The notes beneath the pieces were generated by a model, which worked only from the letters and a program-made list of their open reading frames with translations, searched no databases and was not told the DNA's origin. This document shows positions 5,585 to 12,298 of a DNA stretch of 12,298 nt, one piece after another. Made by a program: the position numbers and the translations under genes. Every line of letters begins with the position of its first letter. Within the stretch, counting starts at the first letter, position 1. The stretch is from an uncultured Alphaproteobacteria bacterium (GTDB taxonomy: Bacteria > Pseudomonadota > Alphaproteobacteria > Reyranellales > Reyranellaceae), in assembly GCA_903929895.1 (NCBI GenBank), contig CAIYWM010000607.1, forward strand, positions 1 through 12,298, read 5' to 3'.

Positions 5585-6040
5585 ATGTCGATCATCGAAG
5601 CAGAAATTGAACCGCACCATTTGCCGCTCGCCATCCGTGTGAGGCTGGCGGGCCCGCGCGACCTCGAGGATCTCTGCGAACTCTTGGGCGACGGCGAGAC
5701 TGCGCGCGAGCAGGTGCTGACCTGGCTCGAGACGCCGGGCATGACACTGCTGGTCGCGCAGAGTGAGTTGGGCGTGCTCGCGGTCGCGGTGCTCATGACC
5801 CGGCTCGTGCCGCTGGAAGGGATGGGCGCCCACAAGGTCATCGAGGTCGACAATCTCGTCGTGCGCGCCGACCAGCGCGGGCGCCGGATCGGGCGCCGCC
5901 TCCTGGCCGCCGCCGTCGAATGGTCGCGCCAGCGCCGGGCCGTGCAGGTCGAGGCCGTGGTGGGCGAGGGGCCGGCCAAGCGCTTCTACGAGAATTTCGG
6001 CTTCGCGGTCGCCAACGACCGGCTGGTGCTGGCAGCGTGA
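5585..6040 (+). CDS. GNAT-family N-acetyltransferase (first of tandem pair)
   Basis: A 151-aa single-domain GNAT protein that should transfer an acetyl group from acetyl-CoA to an amine. The core is visible: strand IEVDNLVVRADQRGRRIGRRLL (about 86-107), where GRRIG corresponds to the R/Q-x-x-G-x-G/A pyrophosphate-binding loop, then a helix (AAAVEWSRQR) and the C-terminal motif KRFYENFGF (about 132-140). The start at 5585 is fixed by GGAGG 5 nt upstream; an in-frame ATG at 5543 lies before that site and is rejected. Compared with its paralogue downstream it lacks two residues before the FYE motif. The substrate is unknown. The last codons overlap the next GNAT gene by 4 nt (GTGA), so the pair is an operon. 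The RBS is occluded by a hairpin and preceded by a terminator-like structure. Confidence 0.88.
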   Translation: MSIIEAEIEPHHLPLAIRVRLAGPRDLEDLCELLGDGETAREQVLTWLETPGMTLLVAQSELGVLAVAVLMTRLVPLEGMGAHKVIEVDNLVVRADQRGRRIGRRLLAAAVEWSRQRRAVQVEAVVGEGPAKRFYENFGFAVANDRLVLAA

Positions 6041-6513
6041 GCGTCACGACCCGCCCGGCGCATAGCGACGACTACGAGACGCTGTGCGTGCTGTTCGAGG
6101 AGCTGGACGAGTTCCACCGCCAGGCGCGGCCGGACTTCTTCCGCCCGTTCGACGGCCCCGCGCGGTCTCGCGAGCAGGTCGAGCGATGGTGCGAGGGGCC
6201 GGGTACGGCGGTTCTTGTGGCGGAGGGCGACGGTGAGGTCGTGGGACTGGCCGTCCTGCTGACGCGCCCGCCGATGGCCTTTGCCGGCGCCGTCCCCCGG
6301 CACGTCATCGAGCTCGACAATCTCGTGGTGCGGCGCGCCTGGCGCAGCCGCCAGGTGGGTCACCACCTGCTGGAGGCGGCGACGCATTGGTCCCGGCAGC
6401 AGGGGGCCACGCACGTCGAGGTGGCCGTCCATGCCTTTAATCGTGACGCGCGGCGATTCTACGAGCGATTCGGGTTCTTTCCGTCGATCGACCGGCTGGC
6501 GCTGGCGGTTTGA
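6037..6513 (+). CDS. GNAT-family N-acetyltransferase (second of tandem pair)
   Basis: A 158-aa GNAT protein starting at GTG 6037, which overlaps the previous stop in a GTGA junction. It aligns end-to-end with the first protein in its C-terminal half: V-I-E-L-D-N-L-V-V-R (90-99), HHLLEAATHWSRQ, and RRFYERFGFFP. In place of the usual Arg/Gln-Gly-x-Gly loop it has WRSRQVGHH (102-110), so the first loop Gly is Ser, which may alter acetyl-CoA binding. The N-terminal part contains a segment EELDEFHRQARPDFFRPF that resembles the substrate-side region of aminoglycoside- or amino-acid-type GNATs. An Asn before the FYE motif (FNRDARRFYE) is retained here but not in the first copy. The substrate is unknown. 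An AGCCGGCT palindrome follows directly after the stop. Confidence 0.87.
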   Translation: MSVTTRPAHSDDYETLCVLFEELDEFHRQARPDFFRPFDGPARSREQVERWCEGPGTAVLVAEGDGEVVGLAVLLTRPPMAFAGAVPRHVIELDNLVVRRAWRSRQVGHHLLEAATHWSRQQGATHVEVAVHAFNRDARRFYERFGFFPSIDRLALAV

Positions 6514-6560
6514 GAGCCGGCTTTCGCGATGTGAACAAACCGGTTGCAGGTCGAACAATG

Positions 6561-6569
6561 TGATATGAT
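6561..6569 (+). promoter_or_regulatory. Possible extended -10 promoter for the gene at 6618
   Basis: TGATATGAT (6561-6569) fits an extended -10 element (TGn plus TATGAT, 5/6 match to TATAAT) in the only AT-rich patch of the 6514-6617 gap. A TTGCAG at 6544-6549 is too close (14 nt) to be a normal -35. The predicted start near 6576 gives a ~42-nt leader to the GTG at 6618. Confidence 0.35.
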
Positions 6570-6617
6570 GATTTTTCTTGCACACCCAGTGCCGGACATT
6601 TGTGCAGGAGTTGCCCC

Positions 6618-7136
6618 GTGGCAAAGCGTTCTACGAAGCGTGCGAACGTGCCCGTCGAAAAGGCACCCGTCGCCCTCAAGCAGACGATGACCAAGCCAAT
6701 CTCCAGCTATACCGACCCGGAGCATCTGCGCACGCTGATGCAAAACGCCAAGCGCATGGGCCGCGAGGATATCTGGCGGCAGGCGTTCGATCAGCTTTGC
6801 TCACTCGAGGGCGCCACCCAGACGGAGCCGCTGGACCGGGCCTTCTACAGTACGCTGGCGGCCTACGAGCAGCTGCTGACGCAGAAGAACCGTCGCGCCA
6901 CCCGGGCCAGCCGCACCCGCCTCAAGCTCAAGGGCAAGGGCGTGGTCGCGTGCCTTGAGGATTGGGCGAAGAGCAAGGAAGCGCCCGAATCCTTCGAGCT
7001 GCTGGTCGCCAACGGCATGGTCGAGATGACGGGCGAACAGCTGGTGCTGACCTATCCCGACAAGTTCACGCCGGAAGCGGTCGCGGGCGCCACGGCGCGT
7101 CTGGCGACGTTGACCGCGGCGGCGCCCGAGGCGTGA
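6618..7136 (+). CDS. Conserved-looking hypothetical protein
   Basis: A 172-aa protein with no recognised domain name. The start is GTG at 6618, with AGGAG 7 nt upstream; the first ATG (6687, residue 24) has no comparable site. Residues 1-22 are basic and probably disordered (AKRSTKRAN, then Pro/Ala/Lys). The remainder reads as mostly helical: T-D-P-E-H-L-R-T-L-M-Q-N-A-K-R near 31-45, a 'REDIWRQAFDQLCSLEG' helix, a central basic stretch (LLTQKNRRATRASRTRLKLKGKG), then VVACLEDWAKSKEAPESFELL and a C-terminal YPDKFTPEAV. There is no signal peptide or membrane segment, so it is likely cytoplasmic. The basic tail and middle would suit nucleic-acid contact, but that is inference. It ends 3 bp before the convergent GST remnant. 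From memory, similar proteins occur as uncharacterised genes in Rhizobiales. Confidence 0.8.
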   Translation: MAKRSTKRANVPVEKAPVALKQTMTKPISSYTDPEHLRTLMQNAKRMGREDIWRQAFDQLCSLEGATQTEPLDRAFYSTLAAYEQLLTQKNRRATRASRTRLKLKGKGVVACLEDWAKSKEAPESFELLVANGMVEMTGEQLVLTYPDKFTPEAVAGATARLATLTAAAPEA

Positions 7137-7139
7137 CCT

Positions 7140-7784
7140 CTAGGCCGGCTCGGCGTCGCGCGCGGCCCACATCTTCTTGAAGGCCGGACGGGCCTGGCAG
7201 GCTGCGAGCCAGGCCTTCACGCGCGGCGCGGTTTCGAACAGCTCCGGCGCGGCCTGCGCATAGCGCACGATCTCGGCGGCGTTGAGGTCGGCCACGGTGA
7301 AGCGGTCGCCGACCAGCCAGCCGCTCTTTGCCAGCGCCTTGTCGAGCACGGCGAACGGACCCTTGAGCGCCTCGACGGCGGCGTCGGCGATCTTCGGGTC
7401 CTTTGCGCCGTGCGGGTTGCCCAGGCGATGATAGAGGACGTTGATGGCGTGCGGCTCGACGCCGGTTCCCGCCCACAGCGACCACATCGCGATCTGGCCT
7501 TCCTCGGCGACGTTCGCGCCGGCGAGCGGGCCGCCATGCTTGCGGGCGAGATAGAGGTTGATCGCGAGCGACTCGTGCAGCACCAGCCCGTCATCGTCGA
7601 TCTAGGGGATGAGGCCGCTCGGATTGATCTTCAGGAATTCCGGCGACTGGGTGTGAAGCATCCCGGCCGGCACGCTGCGATAATGCTGGATCACCGGCAC
7701 CTGCCTGAACGGGATGCCGAGTTCCTCGGCCAGCCAGATGTTGCGCGATGCGCGGGACCGGTAGACGCCGTAGATCGTGAGCAT
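7140..7784 (-). pseudogene. Glutathione S-transferase interrupted by an in-frame amber codon
   Basis: Read from ATG 7784 to the stop at 7140, a single frame gives a complete 214-codon GST with one TAG at 7604-7602 (codon 61). Before it is the thioredoxin-like start ([20 protein letters not shown] ... KINPSGLIP). Directly after it the frame resumes with IDDDGLVLHESLAINLYLA, where the Glu-Ser of HESLAI is the glutathione gamma-glutamyl-binding motif. The alpha-helical C-terminal domain follows, including the N-capping-box region VGDRFTVADLNAAEIV and the ending ACQARPAFKKMWAA. Intact family members have IPxIDDDG here, so the stop replaces one residue; CAG to TAG or TCG to TAG would suffice. The rest is undamaged, so it is a very recent pseudogene, a suppressed stop, or a sequence error. 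Restart at GTG 7583 would give a protein without the N-terminal half of the active site. Confidence 0.85.
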
Positions 7785-7901
7785 GGAAGATCCTACCTTA
7801 TCGAACTGTTTTCTTGACGGGATCGCGCCCGTTCTTAAGGCTTGAGACGTTCAAGGCACAGTGAAAATCCGGACCGGGCTCTCCAGCAAGGAGGATCGAC
7901 G

Positions 7902-8255
7902 ATGTCGGCACCCAGGACACTCGAAGCGGTGAAGGATGCCAGCCACCTCTACGAGGTCGAGCGGCGCGCCTACCACCTGCAGCGGCCGGGCTTCCGGGTC
8001 GCCGAGCTGCAACTCTCGCCCACGCAAAAGGTGCCCTGGCACTTTCACAACAATATCAGCGACACGTTCTACGTGGTCGAGGGAACGATGCGGCTCTTCC
8101 TGCAGAAGCCGAAGCAGGAGGTGATCCTGAAGCCGGGAGACAGCTTCGTCGCCGCACCGGGGAGACCACACCTCGTGACCAACGGCGGAACCTCCTCGCT
8201 CACGTTCCTCATCAAGCAAGGCGTGGGCGAATACGACTACGTGCCGCTGGTTTGA
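7902..8255 (+). CDS. Small cupin-domain protein
   Basis: A 117-aa single cupin barrel. Motif 1 is PWHFHNNISDTFYVVEG (residues 45-61), with His47 and His49 as probable metal ligands; the usual Glu of HxH(x)3-4E appears as Asp54. Motif 2 is GDSFVAAPGRPHLVTN (79-94), with His90 as the third ligand. Such proteins bind a divalent metal and range from dioxygenases and isomerases to sugar or ligand binders; function cannot be set from the fold. AAGGAGG at 7888-7894, 7 nt before ATG 7902, fixes the start. Part of that site can pair with CTCC at 7881-7884, a weak hairpin. The gene is divergent from the GST remnant across 117 bp (7785-7901), where I see no convincing promoter, and it ends 21 bp from the convergent acyl-CoA ligase. 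Confidence 0.88.
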   Translation: MSAPRTLEAVKDASHLYEVERRAYHLQRPGFRVAELQLSPTQKVPWHFHNNISDTFYVVEGTMRLFLQKPKQEVILKPGDSFVAAPGRPHLVTNGGTSSLTFLIKQGVGEYDYVPLV

Positions 8256-8276
8256 GCGTCATGTCAGGACGACAGT

Positions 8277-9809
8277 TCAACTGATCGCTGGCGCGTCCTG
8301 GCCGACGAACTGGACGCGTAGCTCGCGCTTCAGGACCTTGCCGGTGGCGTTGCGCGGCAGGGCGTCGACGAAGGTGACGGATTGCGGAACCTTGAACTTG
8401 GCGAGCCTGGCGAGGCAGTGGCGGATCACGTCGCCCTCGGCGAGGTCCTGGTCGGGCTTGCGCACGACGATCGCCATGCCGACCTCGCCCCAGCGCTCGT
8501 CGGGCACGCCGATGATCGCGGCGTCGGCGATGGCGGGGATCTGGAACAGCACGTTCTCGACCTCGGCGGGATACACGTTCTCGCCGCCCGAGATGTACAT
8601 GTCCTTCCAGCGGTCGACGATGTAGACGAAGCCTTCCTCGTCGAGTCTCGCGGCATCGCCGGTGTGCAGCCAGCCGTCGGTGAAGCTCCTCGCGGTGGCC
8701 TCCGGATTGTTCCAGTAGCCCGGTGTGATGTTGGGTCCCTTGATCAGCAGCTCGCCGATGCCGCCCGCCGCCACGTCGCGGCCTTCGTCGTCGACCACGC
8801 GGATCGCGGTGTGCATCATCGCCTTGCCGGCGGAGCCCAGTTTGCGGATCGCATCGGCGGCGTCGAGCATCGTGCCGGCCGGGCTGGTCTCGGTCATGCC
8901 CCAGCCCTGGACCAGCGGCACGCCGCGGGCGGTCCAGGTCTCGAGGATGGCAAGCGCGCACGGGGCGCCGCCGACGCCCGCGATCCGCAGGCGCGAGAGG
9001 TCGGCCGTCTCGAACTTCGGATGCTGCATCATGAACTGGTAGGGCGCCGGCACCGCGAAGAAGTGCGTGATGCCGAGCGACGGATCGGAGAGGCAGTCGA
9101 GCGCCTGTCCGGGATCGAAGGTACGCATGATCAGGATCGTGCCGCCGGCATGCAGCACCGGATTGGCGTAGCAGTTGAGGCCGCCGGTATGGAACAGCGG
9201 CAGCACCACGAGCTGCACTGTCTCGGGCGTGATCAGCGCCGGAATGCCGAGGTTCACGCAGTTCCAGAACACCATCCCGTGCGTGATGATCGCGCCCTTG
9301 GGATGCCCGGTCGTGCCCGAGGTGTACATGACCATGCCGATATCGTCGTGCGTCAGGGGCACGGCGGCCGGCGCCGGCCCGGCCTCGGCGAGCGCGCGCT
9401 CGTAGCCGCTGTCGGGCCTGTCGTGGTCGATCTCCAGCAGGTTCTTCGAAAGGGCGCCGGCCTGTGTCGCAAAGCCCTTGTCGTGGATCAGCAGCTTCGG
9501 GCCGGCATCGCCCAGGATGTACTCGAGTTCCGGCACGGTGAGCCGCCAGTTCAGCGGTAGCATGATGGCGCCCAGCCGGCCGCAGGCGAATTGCAACTCG
9601 AAGTATTCGGCGCAGTTGGGCGCGAGCAGGGCGATCCGGTCGCCCTTGGCGATGCCGCGCGCCGCCAGCGCCGCCGTCAGTCGTCCGATGCGGGCATCGA
9701 GGTCGGCGTAGGAGAATTTCCGGCCGGTCTGCAGGTCATGGATCGCGAGCTGCCGGGGGCGCCGGCCCGCATGGTGGGCAATCCAGTCGAAGTAGGGAAT
9801 TGCAGCCAT
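8277..9809 (-). CDS. Acyl-CoA ligase (AMP-forming, FadD-like), second gene of tandem pair
   Basis: A 510-aa ANL-superfamily enzyme that activates a carboxylic acid with ATP to acyl-AMP and then transfers it to CoA. Motifs in order: P-loop YTSGTTGHPKG (162-172), adenine/acyl region GWGMTET (302-308), DGWLHTGD (378-385), hinge region IVDRWKDMYISGGENVYPAE (about 397-416), and catalytic Lys491 in RNATGKVLKREL. Length is typical of medium- and long-chain or aryl-CoA ligases; chain length cannot be read reliably from the sequence. The ATG at 9809 shares one base with the stop of the upstream ligase (TGATG), so translation is coupled. An in-frame extension to 10028 lies wholly inside the upstream gene and is rejected. 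It lies downstream in the operon with the second ligase, convergent to the cupin gene. Confidence 0.93.
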   Translation of the reverse strand: MAAIPYFDWIAHHAGRRPRQLAIHDLQTGRKFSYADLDARIGRLTAALAARGIAKGDRIALLAPNCAEYFELQFACGRLGAIMLPLNWRLTVPELEYILGDAGPKLLIHDKGFATQAGALSKNLLEIDHDRPDSGYERALAEAGPAPAAVPLTHDDIGMVMYTSGTTGHPKGAIITHGMVFWNCVNLGIPALITPETVQLVVLPLFHTGGLNCYANPVLHAGGTILIMRTFDPGQALDCLSDPSLGITHFFAVPAPYQFMMQHPKFETADLSRLRIAGVGGAPCALAILETWTARGVPLVQGWGMTETSPAGTMLDAADAIRKLGSAGKAMMHTAIRVVDDEGRDVAAGGIGELLIKGPNITPGYWNNPEATARSFTDGWLHTGDAARLDEEGFVYIVDRWKDMYISGGENVYPAEVENVLFQIPAIADAAIIGVPDERWGEVGMAIVVRKPDQDLAEGDVIRHCLARLAKFKVPQSVTFVDALPRNATGKVLKRELRVQFVGQDAPAIS

Positions 9810-11368
9810 CAGTTCACGCCCCTCGTGAAGCCCTGCCAGTAGGGTTCGCGCAGCTCGCGCTTCAGGACCTTGCCGGCGCCGGAGAGGGGCAGGGGCGTGT
9901 CGCGGAAGTCGACGCTGCGCGGGCATTTGTAGCCCGCGATCTGGTTTCGGCAATGGTCGATCACGTCGTCGGCGCCGAGCGCGGCGCCTTGCCGGAGGAC
10001 GACGATGGCATGCACCCGTTCGCCCCATCGTTTGTCAGGCACGCCGATCACCGCCACCTCGGCGACACCCGGCATCGTCGAGATCGCATTCTCGACCTCG
10101 GCCGAATAGACGTTCTCGCCGCCGGAGATGATCATGTCCTTCAGACGGTCGACGATGAACACGAAGCCTTCCTCGTCCATCGTGGCGCCGTCGCCGGAAT
10201 AGTACCAGCCGTCCTCCAGCACCGCCTCGGTCTCGGCCGGCTTGTTCCAGTAGCCCTTCATCACGTTGGCGCCGCGGACGGCGAGTTCGCCGGTCGTGCC
10301 GCGCGGCACTTCCCGCCGGTCGGCGTCGACGATCCTGACCTCGCAGGCGAGTACCGCCTGGCCGCACGATTTGAGCCGCCCGGCGAACGGACCGTCGAGG
10401 ACGGTGTAGCGCGGGTCGAGCAGGGTGACGATGGGCGAGGCCTCGGTCATGCCGTAGCCGTGCATCAGGCTAACCTGCGGCATCCGCTCGATCGCCTTGC
10501 GCAGGATGCCCTCGGGCATGGGCGAGGCGCCGTAGAGGATGAAGGAGAGGGTGCCGATGTCGAACTCGGCGAAGCGCTCGTGGTTCACCAGCATGTTGAT
10601 CATGGTCGGCACGAACTGCGCGTGCGTCACCTTCTCGGTCTGGATCGTCAACAACACCTCGACCGGCTCGAAGCGCGGCACGAAGGAGTGGCGTCCGCCG
10701 GACAGGGTGACGCCGAAGGTCGAGGCGCCGTCGGCGAGATGGAACATCGCCCCGGAATGGAGATAGACGGTGTCGGAATCGAAGCCCATGCCGGCCACGC
10801 CGTTCAGGGCATTCACGACGAGGTTGGTGTGGGTGAGCATCACACCCTTGGAGCGGCCGGTCGTGCCGCCGGTGTAGAACAGGCCGGCCAGATCGTCGTC
10901 GCGGGCGTCTGCATCGTCGATCGCCTCGTAGCTCGTGAGGTCCTCGTAGCGGAGGATGCCGTCGGGGCTCGCCAGATCGTCGAGCCAGATCACCTCTCGC
11001 ACCGACGGTGTGCGGCCTTCGAGGGCCGGCAGGTGGTGCGACATGCCGGTATCGACGAACAGTGCCACCGCGCTGCAGTCGGTGAGGATGTATTCGATCT
11101 CGGGCGTCGCCAGCCGCGTGTTGACCGGCACCATCACCGCGCCCAGCCACGGAAGTGCGTACATCAGTTCGAGATAGCGGTCAGAGTTCAGGGCGAGGAG
11201 GGCCACACGGTCGCCGCGGCGCACGCCCAGTGCGGAAAGCGCGCCGGCCACCCGGCTGATCCGGTCGGCGCTCTGCTGCCAGGTGCGGCGCCGGCCGGCG
11301 AAGGAGGTGGCGATGCCGTTGGGGCGGGTCTGGACGGCGCGGCGAAGTCCCTGGGTGAGTGCAAACAT
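9809..11368 (-). CDS. Acyl-CoA ligase (AMP-forming, FadD-like), first gene of tandem pair
   Basis: A 519-aa ANL-superfamily acyl-CoA ligase, a distant paralogue of the gene downstream. Motifs: P-loop FYTGGTTGRSKG (164-175, with Gly in place of the first Ser, a variant common in one FadD-like branch), GYGMTEA (304-310), DGWYYSGD (386-393), hinge IVDRLKDMIISGGENVYSAE, and catalytic Lys500 in GAGKVLKREL. The start is ATG 11368; an in-frame TAG lies four codons upstream, so no longer form exists. No Shine-Dalgarno is seen; a -10-like TAGCAT ends 6 nt before the ATG, which suggests a leaderless mRNA. The gene is divergent from the P450 gene across 60 bp. A P450 plus two CoA ligases points to oxidation and CoA activation of a hydrophobic substrate (fatty acid, terpenoid or aromatic acid), which is inference from context. 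Confidence 0.93.
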   Translation of the reverse strand: MFALTQGLRRAVQTRPNGIATSFAGRRRTWQQSADRISRVAGALSALGVRRGDRVALLALNSDRYLELMYALPWLGAVMVPVNTRLATPEIEYILTDCSAVALFVDTGMSHHLPALEGRTPSVREVIWLDDLASPDGILRYEDLTSYEAIDDADARDDDLAGLFYTGGTTGRSKGVMLTHTNLVVNALNGVAGMGFDSDTVYLHSGAMFHLADGASTFGVTLSGGRHSFVPRFEPVEVLLTIQTEKVTHAQFVPTMINMLVNHERFAEFDIGTLSFILYGASPMPEGILRKAIERMPQVSLMHGYGMTEASPIVTLLDPRYTVLDGPFAGRLKSCGQAVLACEVRIVDADRREVPRGTTGELAVRGANVMKGYWNKPAETEAVLEDGWYYSGDGATMDEEGFVFIVDRLKDMIISGGENVYSAEVENAISTMPGVAEVAVIGVPDKRWGERVHAIVVLRQGAALGADDVIDHCRNQIAGYKCPRSVDFRDTPLPLSGAGKVLKRELREPYWQGFTRGVN

Positions 11369-11374
11369 GTCGGG

Positions 11375-11404
11375 ATGCTAGGGGCTCGTTCGTTCGCGCG
11401 GCAA
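11375..11404 (-). promoter_or_regulatory. Possible promoter giving a leaderless ligase mRNA
   Basis: On the minus strand TTGCCG (11404-11399) is followed after 18 nt by TAGCAT (11380-11375). The ATG of the ligase at 11368 begins 6 nt after the -10 box, the normal distance to a transcription start, and no ribosome binding site lies in between. Both boxes match the consensus at 4 of 6 positions. Confidence 0.35.
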
Positions 11405-11428
11405 GGGCCTTCGTGGTAAAGGAGAAGA

Positions 11429-12298
11429 ATGGACACCATTGCCCAGCCGACCGCACCTGCGAAGGACCTCGAGTTCAACCCGCTCGACCCGGCCTTCATC
11501 GCCGATCCGTATCCCTTCTATCGCCGGCTGCGCGAAGCCGCCCCGGTGCTGAAGACACCGCAGGGTTTCTGGCTGATCACGCGCTACGACGACGTGGCGC
11601 TGTCCCTGCGCGACAGGCGCTTCGGCAAGGACTTCGAAGGCAACATGCGCCGCCGCTACGGCGAGAGCCGCATGGACGAGCCCGCGGTGGCGAGTCTGGC
11701 GAAGACGATGCTGGTGCAGGACCCGCCCGATCACACGCGCCTGCGCGGACTGGTCACCAAGGCCTTCACCGCCCGTCGCGTCGCCGACATGCGGCCGCGC
11801 ATTGAGGCACTGGTCAAAGAACAGCTCGACCGGGTCGCCGACAAGGGCGAGATGGACGTGATGCGCGACCTGGCGCACCGCCTGCCGGTCATCGTGATCT
11901 GCGACATGCTGGGCATTCCCGAAGAGCATCGCGCGCCGTTCCTGGCGGGCAGCAACGTCAATGGCCGCATCCTCGAACCTGTGCCGATGACGCGCGAGGA
12001 ACTCGACCTGGCCAACCGCAACACCCAGATGGCCGGCGTCTATTTCAACCAGCTCTGCGAACTGCGGCGGCGCGAGCCGAAGGACGATCTCACGACCGAA
12101 CTGGTGAAGGCGGAGGAGGCGGGCGACAAGCTGACCGCCGAGGAGCTGCAGGCGAATATCGGCCTGCTGTTCGGAGCCGGGCACGAGACCACCACCAACC
12201 TGATCGGCAACGGCCTGCTGGCGCTGCATCGTAATCCCGACCAGTGGGAGCGGCTGAAGGCCGACCCGTCGCTGATCCCCAACGCGGTCGAGGAGTTA
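11429..12298 (+). CDS. Cytochrome P450, N-terminal 290 residues (runs off right edge)
   Basis: A bacterial class I-type soluble P450 monooxygenase, without membrane anchor. Visible landmarks: N-terminal FNPLDPAFIADPYPFYRRLR (15-36 region), ITRYDDV (50-56), C-helix HTRLR (102-106, heme propionate contact), ICDMLGIP (157-164), and the I-helix oxygen-activating motif AGHETT (250-255) in FGAGHETTTNLIGNG. The frame is still open at the last base, ending in NAVEEL at what should be the start of the K-helix ExxR motif; the heme-ligand Cys loop is outside the window. The ATG at 11429 has AAGGAG 4 nt upstream. No ferredoxin or ferredoxin reductase is visible here. The gene is divergent from two acyl-CoA ligases, consistent with joint use in degrading a hydrophobic compound. 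Which CYP family it belongs to is not determined. Confidence 0.95.
   Translation, partial: MDTIAQPTAPAKDLEFNPLDPAFIADPYPFYRRLREAAPVLKTPQGFWLITRYDDVALSLRDRRFGKDFEGNMRRRYGESRMDEPAVASLAKTMLVQDPPDHTRLRGLVTKAFTARRVADMRPRIEALVKEQLDRVADKGEMDVMRDLAHRLPVIVICDMLGIPEEHRAPFLAGSNVNGRILEPVPMTREELDLANRNTQMAGVYFNQLCELRRREPKDDLTTELVKAEEAGDKLTAEELQANIGLLFGAGHETTTNLIGNGLLALHRNPDQWERLKADPSLIPNAVEEL

Noticed and set aside
7881..7894. CTCC/GGAG hairpin over the cupin ribosome binding site
   Set aside because: It has only four to five pairs, too weak to claim as a regulatory structure.
8382..9560. 392-codon plus-strand open frame opposite the downstream acyl-CoA ligase
   Set aside because: It has no motifs and His/Arg/Gly-rich shadow composition; the minus-strand ligase carries all ANL motifs.
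9800..11419. 539-codon plus-strand open frame opposite the upstream acyl-CoA ligase
   Set aside because: It has the same shadow character, and no ribosome binding site or recognisable domain.
11378..12229. 283-codon minus-strand open frame opposite the P450
   Set aside because: The P450 frame is continuous from a good SD to the window end with C-helix and I-helix motifs; the antisense frame is Gln/Arg/His-rich without motifs.

Overview
This window looks like ordinary chromosome from a GC-rich alphaproteobacterium. The high third-position GC, the protein families and the ~107-bp palindromic CCTCATCC..GGATGAGG repeat fit Hyphomicrobiales or a relative (Bradyrhizobiaceae or Reyranella-like), but genus cannot be fixed from the sequence. 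There is no tRNA, rRNA, CRISPR array, transposase, integrase or phage gene. Coding density is high and many genes overlap by a few bases.

Left part (1-3876). On the minus strand lie a KdaD-like fumarylacetoacetate-hydrolase-family enzyme, a palindromic intergenic repeat, a stand-alone amidase-signature hydrolase, and the first 59 codons of an RluA-family pseudouridine synthase that runs off the left edge. Divergent from the FAH gene is a DapA/NanA-superfamily aldolase or dehydratase that lacks residues diagnostic of true DapA. The FAH/aldolase pair suggests 2-keto-3-deoxy sugar acid (or similar oxo-acid) catabolism.

Middle (3903-8255). A secreted NTF2-like (SgcJ/EcaC) protein points left. 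Two overlapping small lipoprotein genes point right. Next comes a compact non-coding stretch (5393-5584) with a near-consensus sigma-70 promoter, a structured ~100-nt transcript with a tiny ORF, an intrinsic-terminator-like hairpin, and a perfect hairpin over the ribosome binding site of the next gene. It is followed by two tandem paralogous GNAT acetyltransferases (4-bp overlap), a 172-aa protein of unknown function, a glutathione S-transferase broken by one in-frame amber codon, and a small cupin protein.

Right part (8277-12298). Two tandem acyl-CoA ligases (1-nt overlap, minus strand) are divergent from a cytochrome P450 truncated by the right edge. Together they look like a module that oxidises and CoA-activates hydrophobic or aromatic carboxylic acids. 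The promoter-proximal ligase appears to be translated from a leaderless mRNA.

No obvious new defence or mobile system is present. The most unusual item is the regulatory stretch 5393-5584. The next best are the amber-split GST and the orphan FAH/aldolase pair.
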